Shown here: piece by piece, positions 35,074-44,800 of the stretch
Layout: each line of letters starts with the position of its first letter
Position numbering within the stretch: position 1 is the first letter of the stretch
Source: Whalleya microplaca
Taxonomy: Eukaryota; Ascomycota; Sordariomycetes; Xylariales; Xylariaceae
Length of the DNA: 64,000 nucleotides
NCBI GenBank assembly: GCA_022497155.1
Contig: MU385713.1
Location: forward strand, 248,001-312,000
Direction: 5' to 3'
The notes under the pieces: generated by a model
The model's database searches: none
What the model was told of the DNA's origin: nothing
Seen by the model: the letters and a program-made list of their open reading frames with translations, nothing else
Position numbers and translations under genes: made by a program

Positions 35074-37228
35074 ATGTATACATTTACGAGCCTCATTGCG
35101 GCTACGCTTCTGGTTCCTCTATTGCCCATAGTTTGGGCTGAGACAATCATCTTGGACAACTCGACAGTAGGCAAGTTACAGTCTCCAAGGCTGGAAGCTC
35201 TCAGAGACGTCTAATTCTTAGTATAGTAGCCAATGAGTCCACAGTTGCGCCTGCGGTGGCCAATGTCGATGCACATGCGTCAAACTCCACTGCCGATCTC
35301 TTCGCAGAAGAGACATTACAGTTGACTGACTCTGTGATTGCTAACCTAACGGATTTAGCGTTGTCAAATATCACGCTTTTCACTTTTCTAAACGAGTCAA
35401 GGCCAGAGGTCCTGGATAAGCGGATATTCTTCAGCAAATGTAAAACATCACCAGGCGACTATCTCTGGCCGTCGACGCTCACTTGGAAGCTGTTTGACCT
35501 TCTGCTTGGTGGGGCTCTGATCGAGACAGTTCCTTACGCAGCAGCTTGCTATAACGTATTCGGGAATTACGATCTGGCTAAGTGTAATTTCATCACCAAC
35601 AACTGGATCAATGCCTCGATTTACCAGTATACTTCTGACGTCTAACAAAAATGCGACCACGCCATTCTAACTTTCAGTAGCACTGAGGACCCTACATCAG
35701 TAAACGCGGTGCTGTTTCAAGGCGCAACGTGCTTGCCACCAGCTCTCATGTCATCACCTAACTGCACAGTGGGTGGCTATCCTGCCTATTCTGTTGCTGT
35801 GAGAAATGTCGCACAAATTCAGCTGGCAGTCAACTTCGCGCGTAACTTGAACCTTCGCTTAGTCATTAAGAACACTGGCCATGACTTCGGCGCGAAGTCA
35901 ACAGGGATGGGTGCATTATCTGTCTGGACCCATAAGCTCAAAAACATCCAATTCTTCAAGCACCACCAGCAAGACTCTTATTCTGGTCCTGCTTTCAAGC
36001 TTGGTGCCGGTGTCCAGGCTTTTGAAGCCTACGAGGCAGCAAAGAATCATGGTGTGACTATTGTTGGTGGTGAGGGTCGAGTAAGCCCAATTATACCCTT
36101 ATGATAGAACGGCATGTTAACTGTACCCCTTAGACTGTTGGTGTAATGGGAGGATATATCCTTGGCGGCGGACACTCCCCCCTGTCTAGCCTATACGGTA
36201 TGGCTGCCGATCAGGTATTATCAATGGAGGTAGTTACTGCCGATGGCAGATTCGTTACTGCAAGCGAGACTAGTCACCCTGATTTATTCTGGGCTTTGTG
36301 CGGAGGGGGAGGATCTACTTTTGGAGTAGTAACCTCGATTGTGGTCAAGGCATATCCAAAGATCAAGGTCACTACTTTGACGTATGCACTGGCGACAGGT
36401 CCGACCGTCACGTCCGAACAGTTCTGGGACGCCCTGCGCGCATTCTTTGAAGGCTTTGAAACATACACTGATGCCGGCAACTACGAGTATTTCCGTATCT
36501 CTAGTCTTGGTGGCGGCCAATTCTATTCCGACATGGGCCCGTGGTTTGCCCCTGGCATGTCTAAATCTCAACTCCAGTCTCTGGTTGCACCGCTGTTTGC
36601 CAAGTTCGAAACCTTGGGCATTAAGCTCAATCCGACATACTCCGAGTATGATGACTTCTACGACGCCTGGTATGCAAACTTTCCAGTCGAACCTTGGGGG
36701 TCTGATTTCATCCGCCAAGCAAGTCGTCTATTTCCGAAGTCGAATTGGCAGGACCCCTCGAAGTTCAATGCCACTTTTGAGGCTATCAGAGGGGTCGTCG
36801 AGGACGGCGGATTTATCGTCGCTTTCAATATTGCAGCCGCACCTCAGGCGGGATACCCGGACAACGCCGTTAACCCGGCTTGGCGGAAGTCCCTGATGCA
36901 TGCCATTATGGCAACATTATGGAATGCCACCATGCCAGAGGCCGATATCAAGGTAGCAAGTGATAAGTTAACATTAGATTGGATGAAGCGCTGGAGAGAT
37001 GTATCACCTGGTGCCGGTGCCTACATGTCGGAAGCTGACTACATCGAACCGGACTTCGCCCAGGCTTTCTTTGGGAGCAAATACCCAAAACTTTACCGGA
37101 TAAAGCAACGGTATGATCCGTTCGGAGTATTTTATGCTCATTCGGCTGTCGGGTCGGAGGATTGGAAGATGTCAGAGATGATCATGGGCAACTTGCCGTC
37201 ACAGAACAGCAAATTATGTAGGATATGA
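35074..37228 (+). CDS. secreted FAD-linked (BBE-like) oxidoreductase, four exons, 664 aa
   Basis: Exons are 35074-35170, 35227-35626, 35678-36080 and 36134-37228, giving 665 codons in phase. Intron 1 uses a GC donor (GCAAGT), intron 2 GTATAC and intron 3 GTAAGC. A signal peptide ([22 protein letters not shown]) indicates secretion. The FAD-binding type-4 domain shows [41 protein letters not shown] (His about residue 234, the usual place of covalent flavin attachment) and [17 protein letters not shown]. The C-terminal [18 protein letters not shown] is the berberine-bridge-like end. The region before [10 protein letters not shown] (EGRTVGVMGG) lacks the cysteine of bicovalent family members, so a single histidine link is more likely. 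Relatives oxidise alcohols, sugars or alkaloids and often sit in secondary-metabolite clusters; the substrate here is unknown. About 100 residues of Asn/Thr/Ala-rich, glycosylation-prone sequence separate the signal peptide from the domain. Confidence 0.9.
35171..35226 (+). other. GC-AG intron in the FAD oxidoreductase gene
   Basis: The 56-base intron starts GCAAGT after ...ACAGTAG and ends in TATAG, with CTAATT as a branch candidate. Read through, exon 1 would hit a stop 13 codons further on. Joining restores the frame NSTV-VANEST. A rival donor at GTAGGC four bases earlier breaks the phase. Confidence 0.65.
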
Positions 37229-37859
37229 ATAATCAAGCTATTAGACTAGAGTACTTTTAAATTCGTTGAGATATACTTATTCAGCATACATGGATACACC
37301 GAAGTAGTGGCAAGTTACCAAGGTTTCATACTTGGGATGAAATGGATAGTGAACTGTTCACTACCCCTGTTCCTGTACTAGAACGTTTGTCATTCGCGAC
37401 TATGCCAGGGGATATATAAGGCGTCATACCTGTCATTGTAATAGTGTCGCTACTTTTGCGTTAAATTGTATCGGACGAAGTTGAAATCCCGTAATAATAA
37501 TATACGGAGACAGTATGCACATTGCAATGACGAATATCACTCCCGCAGCTAATACCAGGCTGTGTCTTTAATATCCAACTCCAAACACACCAACACTTGT
37601 GATCTGGCGTAGGGCATGGTGAGTTCTGGTTAAGTCACCACAAGAAATAGTATAAGACTTTGGTAAATTATAAAAAAAGAACAATAACTCTCTAGATGCA
37701 TATGCTGTTGGTGGCCGAGAAAGCTATACACCAGGGTTTGATTTTGTAGTTGCTTCTCCCGGTAGTCATTAATGTAAATCACAAAAAGTTGACGTTTTCC
37801 CCATGATACGCAAGCATAGGTCTGAAGTCCGTCAATATCAATACCATCTCACCAATGAA
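37229..37859. other. convergent intergenic spacer
   Basis: The spacer of about 630 bases lies between the convergent 3' ends of the FAD oxidoreductase and the finger-protein gene. It is AT-rich with no open frame of note. Confidence 0.6.
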
Positions 37860-38933
37860 TCAATCAACTTGTCGTGAATTAGGCTCTCGGAACGTCCCCT
37901 GAAACTCATCCTCAAACTCAATGTCTGAGTTATCGTCAAATTCTAATGTATCTGTGCACATCCCCGAATATGCCAAATCTCCCTGTGGTAGTGTTGCTAC
38001 ATTGTTCCTTACTTCGTTTTCCAAGTAAGAAAACTCGTCCTGATCGTATGAATATACGCCTGAGTCATCGTGATCTTCGTGTGACTGTTCTCTATAGAAA
38101 GGCTTTGGCCCACTTGACAGCTGTCGCAGAAGGATTGGATCGATGCATGTACTTTGAGCTTCAAGGGGGGTAGCTGGTAAATCTCTATTCTGTGACCCCT
38201 TCGTCAACCCTTCACAAGGCTGATTGTGTAAGGTTGGACAAACGGAATGACGAAGGAGAGATAATTGGAATCCAGGTTGGTGGTCTAATTCTGTTAGATC
38301 GATGTTGTAGAACTGGTGGTATTGCTAGGCAACTTACAGGCTCCTTGTATTGGATTCATCATCGAGTTGGTTCCCCAGAGAGCATGACAAATCTTGTCAA
38401 AACATTGATCTGGAGCTCCCTTGTCTTTCTGAAAGTTGAGCTGCCTAAATGCCGTATCTTGTTCCTTATTCAGCCACTCTGGATCAGCATCGGTGAGTTC
38501 CTTTCGTGGACCGGAACATTTGGCCAGGTGCTTCTCTTTCTCCTGGTCGATGTTTTCGATTGTGCACTTATTAAATCGACACCTACAGTTCTCGCAGCCG
38601 AAACTCAGACTGTGCACTCGTCTAATATGTTCCCTGTAAAGACTCTCAGCAACACCTTCGTGGATACCAGCGATGAGGAACCAACATCAACTTCCCAATA
38701 TCCTTGAATCCTACGCCCTGTGTGCATGCTTTGTGTACATGTTGATAACGGGTAGGTTCATGTTTCCAGCAGGGACACGCCAAATACTTCTCGTATTCTT
38801 TCTTGCACGATATTTGATCAATATGCTTATTTAGCATACTGGCAAAATAGTCCTCGGGACCATTGCACTGAGCCATAGGTGAAGGGCTCGACGTACGTTG
38901 GATACTAGCTACCCGTACTCTTTTCGTCGGCAT
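37860..38933 (-). CDS. C2H2-finger-like nuclear protein of a fungal family, three exons, 322 aa
   Basis: Exons are 38933-38686, 38633-38338 and 38284-37860 (minus), 323 codons in phase. The core matches the fungal pattern Y-x-A-C-P-x-x-K-x-x-P-x-R-Y...C...I-x-x-(L/V)-(K/M)-x-H-(I/L)-x-R-x-H...C-x-x-C. Here it is YLACPCWKHEPTRYQ (residues 50-64), C70, then KLMEHIRRVH (81-90) joined across intron 1, then CENC (96-99) and a cysteine-rich turn. This looks like a degenerate C2H2-type pair typical of lineage-specific ascomycete proteins of unknown role, possibly DNA-binding. The C-terminus is strongly acidic (about 40 residues of Asp/Glu) and could activate transcription, but that is inference. Intron 1 uses a weak GTTGGT donor; intron 2 uses GTAAGT and an AG at 38285. 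The N-terminus is uncertain because a further open frame lies directly upstream (38933-39274). Confidence 0.65.
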
Positions 38934-39274
38934 TAGAAATGTTGAACAGAACTCGAGTCTGAAGATATTACTCTATCCAGTACAACCAATTTATCATGAA
39001 CTCTCTCCTGGTGCGTCCTTTTTGATGCTTTGATGTCAGTTGATCCTGTGGCCAATATATGAGATATTGGTGGACTGGGACAGCGCATCCAGTGCTCGAT
39101 GCCTTGTGAGCCCGTCTGTTCTTCCGTAGATTGTATTGTGTATACACTCTGGTGGAAAGGAGATATGGACGTCCTGCCGCAAGTGTCAGCAGGGCCTGTA
39201 AATAGTGGCTGGATATAATCAACTAGAGCTTTCACAACACGTCTAAGAGGACATTTAATATCGAAGTGATCCAT
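38933..39274 (-). other. open frame directly upstream of the finger-protein gene, possible 5' exon
   Basis: A 113-codon frame ends in TAATG, overlapping the ATG of the finger gene in another frame. A TATA-like element lies 97 bases upstream of its ATG. A GTAAGA...TTAG intron of 42 bases could also splice a short first exon starting MRQSTTND into this frame. I found no satisfactory intron joining it to the downstream frame; the acceptor at 38971 (GATAG) with a GTATAC donor near 39143 is the best option. It has no recognised domain. Confidence 0.25.
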
Positions 39275-39370
39275 TGTATCTTACCTATCATTGGTGGTCG
39301 ACTGACGCATTTGGAATCGGAGTGTGTTCTCAATCGACCATCTCACTTGAACTAGATCACTTCGCTGGGC

Positions 39371-39377
39371 TTATATA
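39371..39377 (-). promoter_or_regulatory. TATA-like box upstream of the finger-protein locus
   Basis: The minus strand reads TATATAA here, 97 bases before the ATG at 39274 and 438 bases before the ATG at 38933. The spacing favours transcription starting near 39340. Confidence 0.35.
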
Positions 39378-40728
39378 GATAAGCTAGATCTCGTTCACTC
39401 ATCATCGCACATGCGATCCTAAACATCCCTGTCAAGGATTAGACAGCCTTACGCATCTTAATGGAACACACCGCGTGCAGTTCTAACCGTATTCAGTATC
39501 CCAAATGCATCTACAGATTTTTACTAGTCTTAAGAACATATTAACTATTGATTCAAATGAATTATGAAACAATAGCTGTGTTTTCTACTACATAGTCGTC
39601 TATTTCAGTTTGGAGAGTAGGCGCAGTGAAAATACTACCTCACATCGTTGCTTCTAAAATTCTAACTAATTGATTGATTTTATAAACTTCGTGGATAGGT
39701 AAATGAATTTGTCTCTTATTTTCAAATTTATAATCATGAGTCAGTTAGATTAATATTGCCTATGCAATTCCATTACATACAGTAGCCTTATATCAAGTAG
39801 TCGTTGAGGGTCAAGGCAGACATAACAATGTCTCATCTAGAACCATATTATATCTATTATGTTGCGTTTTCGTATATCGTTATCCCATATGCGATTTCGA
39901 GCCGAACAATACATAAAAAGTATCCTGATAATAGCTTTTGCGATCTGCTATATCATGTTTTTACGACTCCGACGTAACCGTTCTAGGTGATCACTGTATA
40001 TCCCATAGATTATTCCACTGTTAAAATACGCGCTATAGGGCTGAGGGTGGTACGGGCCTACGTATGGCCGACCGCCTATACATGTATATATAAGAGGCTC
40101 TGCCACCTTCCTATAGCTTCACCTTGCACTAACCAAGTCGCTATACTCCTCATTACTTTGTCCCATATTGACATCCAAATCCTTTTGTTATAAGTGTTAT
40201 GCTAGACCATCACTATTTTATCAAACCATAGCTTCCCCCTAACATAGCCGCCTTCCTCATGATAGTTCTGCGTGAGCAGCAGCACCGATCTATTTCAGCA
40301 ATTCGAATACTTCATATCAGTATATATAAATTTATGTTTGTCAATCAACCCAACTTAAGGAGTATTTGCTCTGGTCATATCGCTCTGGGTTGGAGTCCCC
40401 TTACTTTACCCCTGAATGCCCCTAGTAACTACTAAATAGAATAATAGTGGCTCCTATATGCATGATAATCGGAACCACCCAAAAAGAAGGTCGATGCGAT
40501 CTATTAAGTGGTATTCCAATAGCAATTTCCTCGAGTCCCTTTTGAAGTAGTAATGTTACCATTATCTGCTATTGTTAGTCTCACGTATTGAATTAATACG
40601 TCTCAGATATTCATAGATTCTAGGTAATAACAATGAGATGTACTGAGTAGAGAAATAGTCATTCAGACTTTATTTAGACTCTACTTAATGACATCGACAT
40701 CCTACATACCGTCATGATTCTGTTAGTC
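39378..40728. other. AT-rich intergenic region
   Basis: About 1.35 kb of strongly AT-rich sequence with no frame above 70 codons. I see nothing identifiable in it. Confidence 0.6.
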
Positions 40729-41841
40729 TTACGGGGTGAGAATCACGGATTTCCCAATACCAGTGTGTTCCGCCGCTTCGTCGAAACCTGCTTTCCACTG
40801 TTCTAACTGAAATGCCTTCGTATCCACAAAATTCCTGTCGCGGGGAAACAAGCCCCTTTCCACCATCTTAACAAATTGGACTATATCCTCTCGCTCATAC
40901 ATCAGCTTTCCCTTCAGCGAGATGTTCTTGCCCATGACCGTAGGAACCATGGGATTCTCGTTGTACCCCATGAGACTGACACGACCACCACGGCGGAGGG
41001 CCCGGATGGCGCTTCTCACATGTGACGACTTAGACGCCTGTGGTGGCGTGAAGTCCAAGACGGCATCGATGGTACCAAAAGCTTGTAGTGCACCTGCGTC
41101 CGTCTCTTCATCTCCCGTCATCTTCACAGTCTCGATGCTCGCGTTCGGCAAGCCCTTCAGCACATGTGTCTTCAACCTAGTCAATTCCTCCTCGTTCCGT
41201 CCCATCGCAATTACCCTCGCACCCATAGCTACAGCAACCTGGACGCCAGCGCCGCCGAACCCGCCCGTCGCTGGACACACGACGATGGTCTCGCCGGGTT
41301 CGAGCTTGATATCCCGCAGTCCGCCGAATGGAACGAGCAGGTAGGAGAAATACGCCAGGTCTTGGATCGAGTAACCAAGCTCCCCACACAACCGTGCCTC
41401 GTCGAGTGCGATGCAGTTCTCCAGCGGCACCTTCGCGTACTCGGCAAAAACACCGTCGCGCCAGACATCGCGCATCAGCTTCCTGCTGCCGGCGGTGAAA
41501 CCCTCATGGATAGCAGACGTGAACAGGGCGTCAGGGTCGTCGCGCCCGTGGATCACGCAGTCGATCCAGACCAGTTGCCCGGGCTGCAGGGCGGTCGCGT
41601 CGGGACCGACCGCGCCCACGCGCCCGATGGCGCTGCAGCCGCCCACGAGGGGCGTCGGGAACGGGTACGCACGGTCGCCGTTGTAGACTTCGCGGTGGTA
41701 TGATAGCACGCTTGCTGCATGGACGCGGACGATGGCGTTGCCGAGGCCCGGCTGTGGCGTTGGGATGTTTTTGACCTGGAAGCCGCATTCCCTGGTTTCG
41801 AGCACGAGGGCGCGGTGTTGGACTGGGAGATCAGATATCAT
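40729..41841 (-). CDS. MDR-family NAD(P)H-dependent dehydrogenase/reductase, 370 aa
   Basis: A single-exon gene for a cytosolic oxidoreductase of the medium-chain dehydrogenase/reductase superfamily. The N-terminal GroES-like part contains VHAASVLSYHREVYNG and the FPTPLVGGCSAIGRV turn. The Rossmann part has the dinucleotide motif ATGGFGGAGVQVAVAMGARVIAMGRNEEE (read in two pieces around residues 195-223), then DAVLDFTPP and RRGGRVSLMGY. Zinc-dependent members have Cys, His and Glu in a GHE motif after the first strands. Here that place reads GGCSAIG, and the four-cysteine structural zinc lobe is missing, so it should be a zinc-independent enoyl-reductase or quinone-oxidoreductase type enzyme. 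Length is normal and no intron is needed. The substrate is unknown. Relatives often serve as trans-acting reductases in metabolite clusters. The coding region is much more GC-rich than the flanking AT-rich DNA. Confidence 0.88.
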   Translation of the reverse strand: MISDLPVQHRALVLETRECGFQVKNIPTPQPGLGNAIVRVHAASVLSYHREVYNGDRAYPFPTPLVGGCSAIGRVGAVGPDATALQPGQLVWIDCVIHGRDDPDALFTSAIHEGFTAGSRKLMRDVWRDGVFAEYAKVPLENCIALDEARLCGELGYSIQDLAYFSYLLVPFGGLRDIKLEPGETIVVCPATGGFGGAGVQVAVAMGARVIAMGRNEEELTRLKTHVLKGLPNASIETVKMTGDEETDAGALQAFGTIDAVLDFTPPQASKSSHVRSAIRALRRGGRVSLMGYNENPMVPTVMGKNISLKGKLMYEREDIVQFVKMVERGLFPRDRNFVDTKAFQLEQWKAGFDEAAEHTGIGKSVILTP

Positions 41842-44800
41842 GACGAGAATTGAGATGGGGATAGGGTGGGGATTGGAGATGAGACTGACAGAAATTCTAA
41901 TATATTAAACCGCATATTCTTGAAACTATCAGCCAAATTTATAATGGCGATGAGCTACAGAGCAATCGGTGCTCATTCGGATATAGAGTTTCTCTATAGA
42001 CCAGGTTGATATCACTAACGCGGACTTAAGCAAATTGTCCGGCAGTGCCATTTGAATCTAAGTTGAACAGCGCAACTGGAATACTTGTCAGCGAAGACTC
42101 TTTAACTCTATAGCTGAAACTTTGGAGTATGTTCTCGTTTTATCTCGGGGCTATACATTTAACGCCGTAAAGTGAGGCATGGGGGAGCAAGCATCTCAAT
42201 TTACTCTACGGATTTTAGATATCTGACTAGGCTGTCGGAGAACTGGGGTTTGGAACTAATTAGAACATCATTCTCGGATATTCTCAACATTCTCCGAAGC
42301 CAAGACTATGAGCCGGACTTAATGGATTGCTCTAGTCAGACTTAGTGATATATCGTATAGAGAGCGTTGAGATGAAGTTTGAATATATAAACTACTCCTA
42401 ATCCCAACGCTCTAAATGGTATTTATTAGCAATTAAGGTTAGGTAAGAAAAATGTTCCTTGTGAGTGATATCTGGCACTGTATTTCAAATTTCAAATGCG
42501 TAGAATTTGCAGAGTATATCGCAGCCTTGCTTTAGGAACTTATACTTAGATTCAGTTCATCGGGATACTGTTGAAGAGATAGAAGACATAGATAACAAGG
42601 ACACAGAATAAAAAGATTAAAGAAGTCTAGAAACCAATCAGACCTAGGGAGGGTTTGTTGATTGTGATGAGGATCAGTGGTGAAGCTAAGTAGGAGGAGC
42701 TAGGTATGGAAGAAGCTTTTCGCAAAGCTGACGCTTTACAGCTAGCTAACAGTCAAACCCAATACTAATGCATCTTGACCAAATAGAACACCACTGAATT
42801 CTATGTATAACTGCCAAGCGTTGAGATCTAATAGTGAAAAGGAAAGACAGGTCTCAACTATATTCAATTGTGTAAAACTCATTTTCGGATAGTTCCTGAA
42901 CCCTGTTACATCATACTTTTACCTAAGTATGACACAACTAATTGCTAGAGAACTCATGTATATCTCTGTGCGTACTTTTTCGAGAGAAGCTCAGCTACAT
43001 AGGGTCTTAGAAAGCTGGATTGTAACCACTAACCCATCGTTCTAGCCGCGCGTGGCCAGATTAGTGGTTAAGATTCGAAGCAGTGGCAGACACTTCAGGC
43101 TTTCGCCCCTTGTCAACCTCAGTCTTACCGGTGAAATCATGATAGTTCCAGAACATCCAATCGTTATATAATTCTAGACCAGTGGCTTAAGACTATTCAC
43201 TCACTGATTACGTTACGATTATCCGTCACCGCGCGACTACTGGCTTTGTAATGTCGCCATCGCTTCTGCGACGCCATGAATGTCTAACATACAGATTTAG
43301 AGTAAACTTAGAATTGCATTTAATGACACACCGGGGAATCCTTGCTTCCTTCGTGAATAAGTGCCGTCTAGGGACTTTACGTTGCGCTCTACTACCGGAT
43401 CAGCTGAAAGGGATGGCGCCCGTTATCACGCAGCTCTTAAGCCTAAGGGAGATGGCACAACCTCAGCAAGCCAGCCTCACAGAACTCTGAAGAATAAAAC
43501 CGTAAGTGTCTTCCTTAAAAACCGAGACTATTTCTTCTTACTTATCCTTGGCGCCACATTCGAAGCCACTTAAAAAGCCCCGAATGTGAAGCGGCTGATG
43601 GAGGTGTACTTTTTTCTATTAGCGCTGCTGAATTGTTGAGCTTCTGAGCATTCAAGTGAAACAAATGTGATAAATTATAGATGATAGCAGTTGGCGACAT
43701 AAGCATGTCACTCACGTGTGGTTACTCAATGGTTACAAGATAAGACACATAGATATTTGGAATATGGCTTCTGAAGAGAAGCACAGACTCGAGGGTTGTA
43801 CAAGCCACCACCTCGATCAGTTCCAATAGACTGGTCTCGACCACTCCTCAAGCTTACATTCATCCTAATCGGGTGTATTTTAAAGTAAACGTATGTGCTG
43901 AAAGTCACGATCAGGCTTCCAAATGTTCAGCTACTGGTATCCTATCATCCAATATTAAAAATACTTAGGAACGGCGTGCTGCTCGCTAGGGTCAGATTGT
44001 TGCGGAGAACACTAATAATGCTAGGGTAGGAGAGCCATTGTATTTCTGGGTCAAGTAGCTCCCAATGAGAAGTGGTGCATAGTTGATACAACACCTCGAA
44101 TAAGACGACGTATAGGTACGCATCACTGATTTGAACAATCTAGACAAGATAGACCGAAGTTATCGTGAGAGATTTATTCCTCTACTAGTAGATGACCTTA
44201 TCATTGTGAATTATTCGTCGATGCTGCGGTTTATCTCGTGGGTAGGTAGTCAGACTATCAAACTTGCTCAAAAGACAATCAATTAGTCAGTTCAGATATG
44301 TGCATGGGTACCTGGATGCTGCCCATCCAATCAGCATCGACTAGTACGCCAGAGTTGGTAGGAGTATTCTTGTCCCCAGATTTAGCAGCTTACGCAGTAG
44401 TATCCAAGATCTCTAGGTTAAGGGTCGTGAACCAGGGGTAGTCTACCCGTATCACATAATAAGGGTACACATATGACCACACCGGAGAAAAGCAGGCGTT
44501 TGAGATTGGGAAAGGTTGTTCTAGCTTATTCATAGAATATGCCGTTTGAAAGGTCTGGTAACGCTGACGAGCAAGTTAAAACCCGATCTAGATGAGAAGC
44601 AGCATTGAACTCTATCGGGTATCATGATTCAATTTCAGTTGAACCTGTTAACTTTTGGACGAAGTCTCTATGCTTTACTAGGTGAGCGGCGAGACCCTTT
44701 CTGCAGATGCAAGGTCTAACTATCTTAACTCTGTAACTTTCGATGGCCAATCCTTTGGGCATATCAACTAGATCGTAAATCATGCGTATAAGGGAGGAGT

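Noticed and set aside
42361..42413. 9-bp inverted repeat AGAGCGTTG/CAACGCTCT considered as a MITE
   Set aside because: The arms do not extend beyond 9 bp and no target-site duplication is visible.
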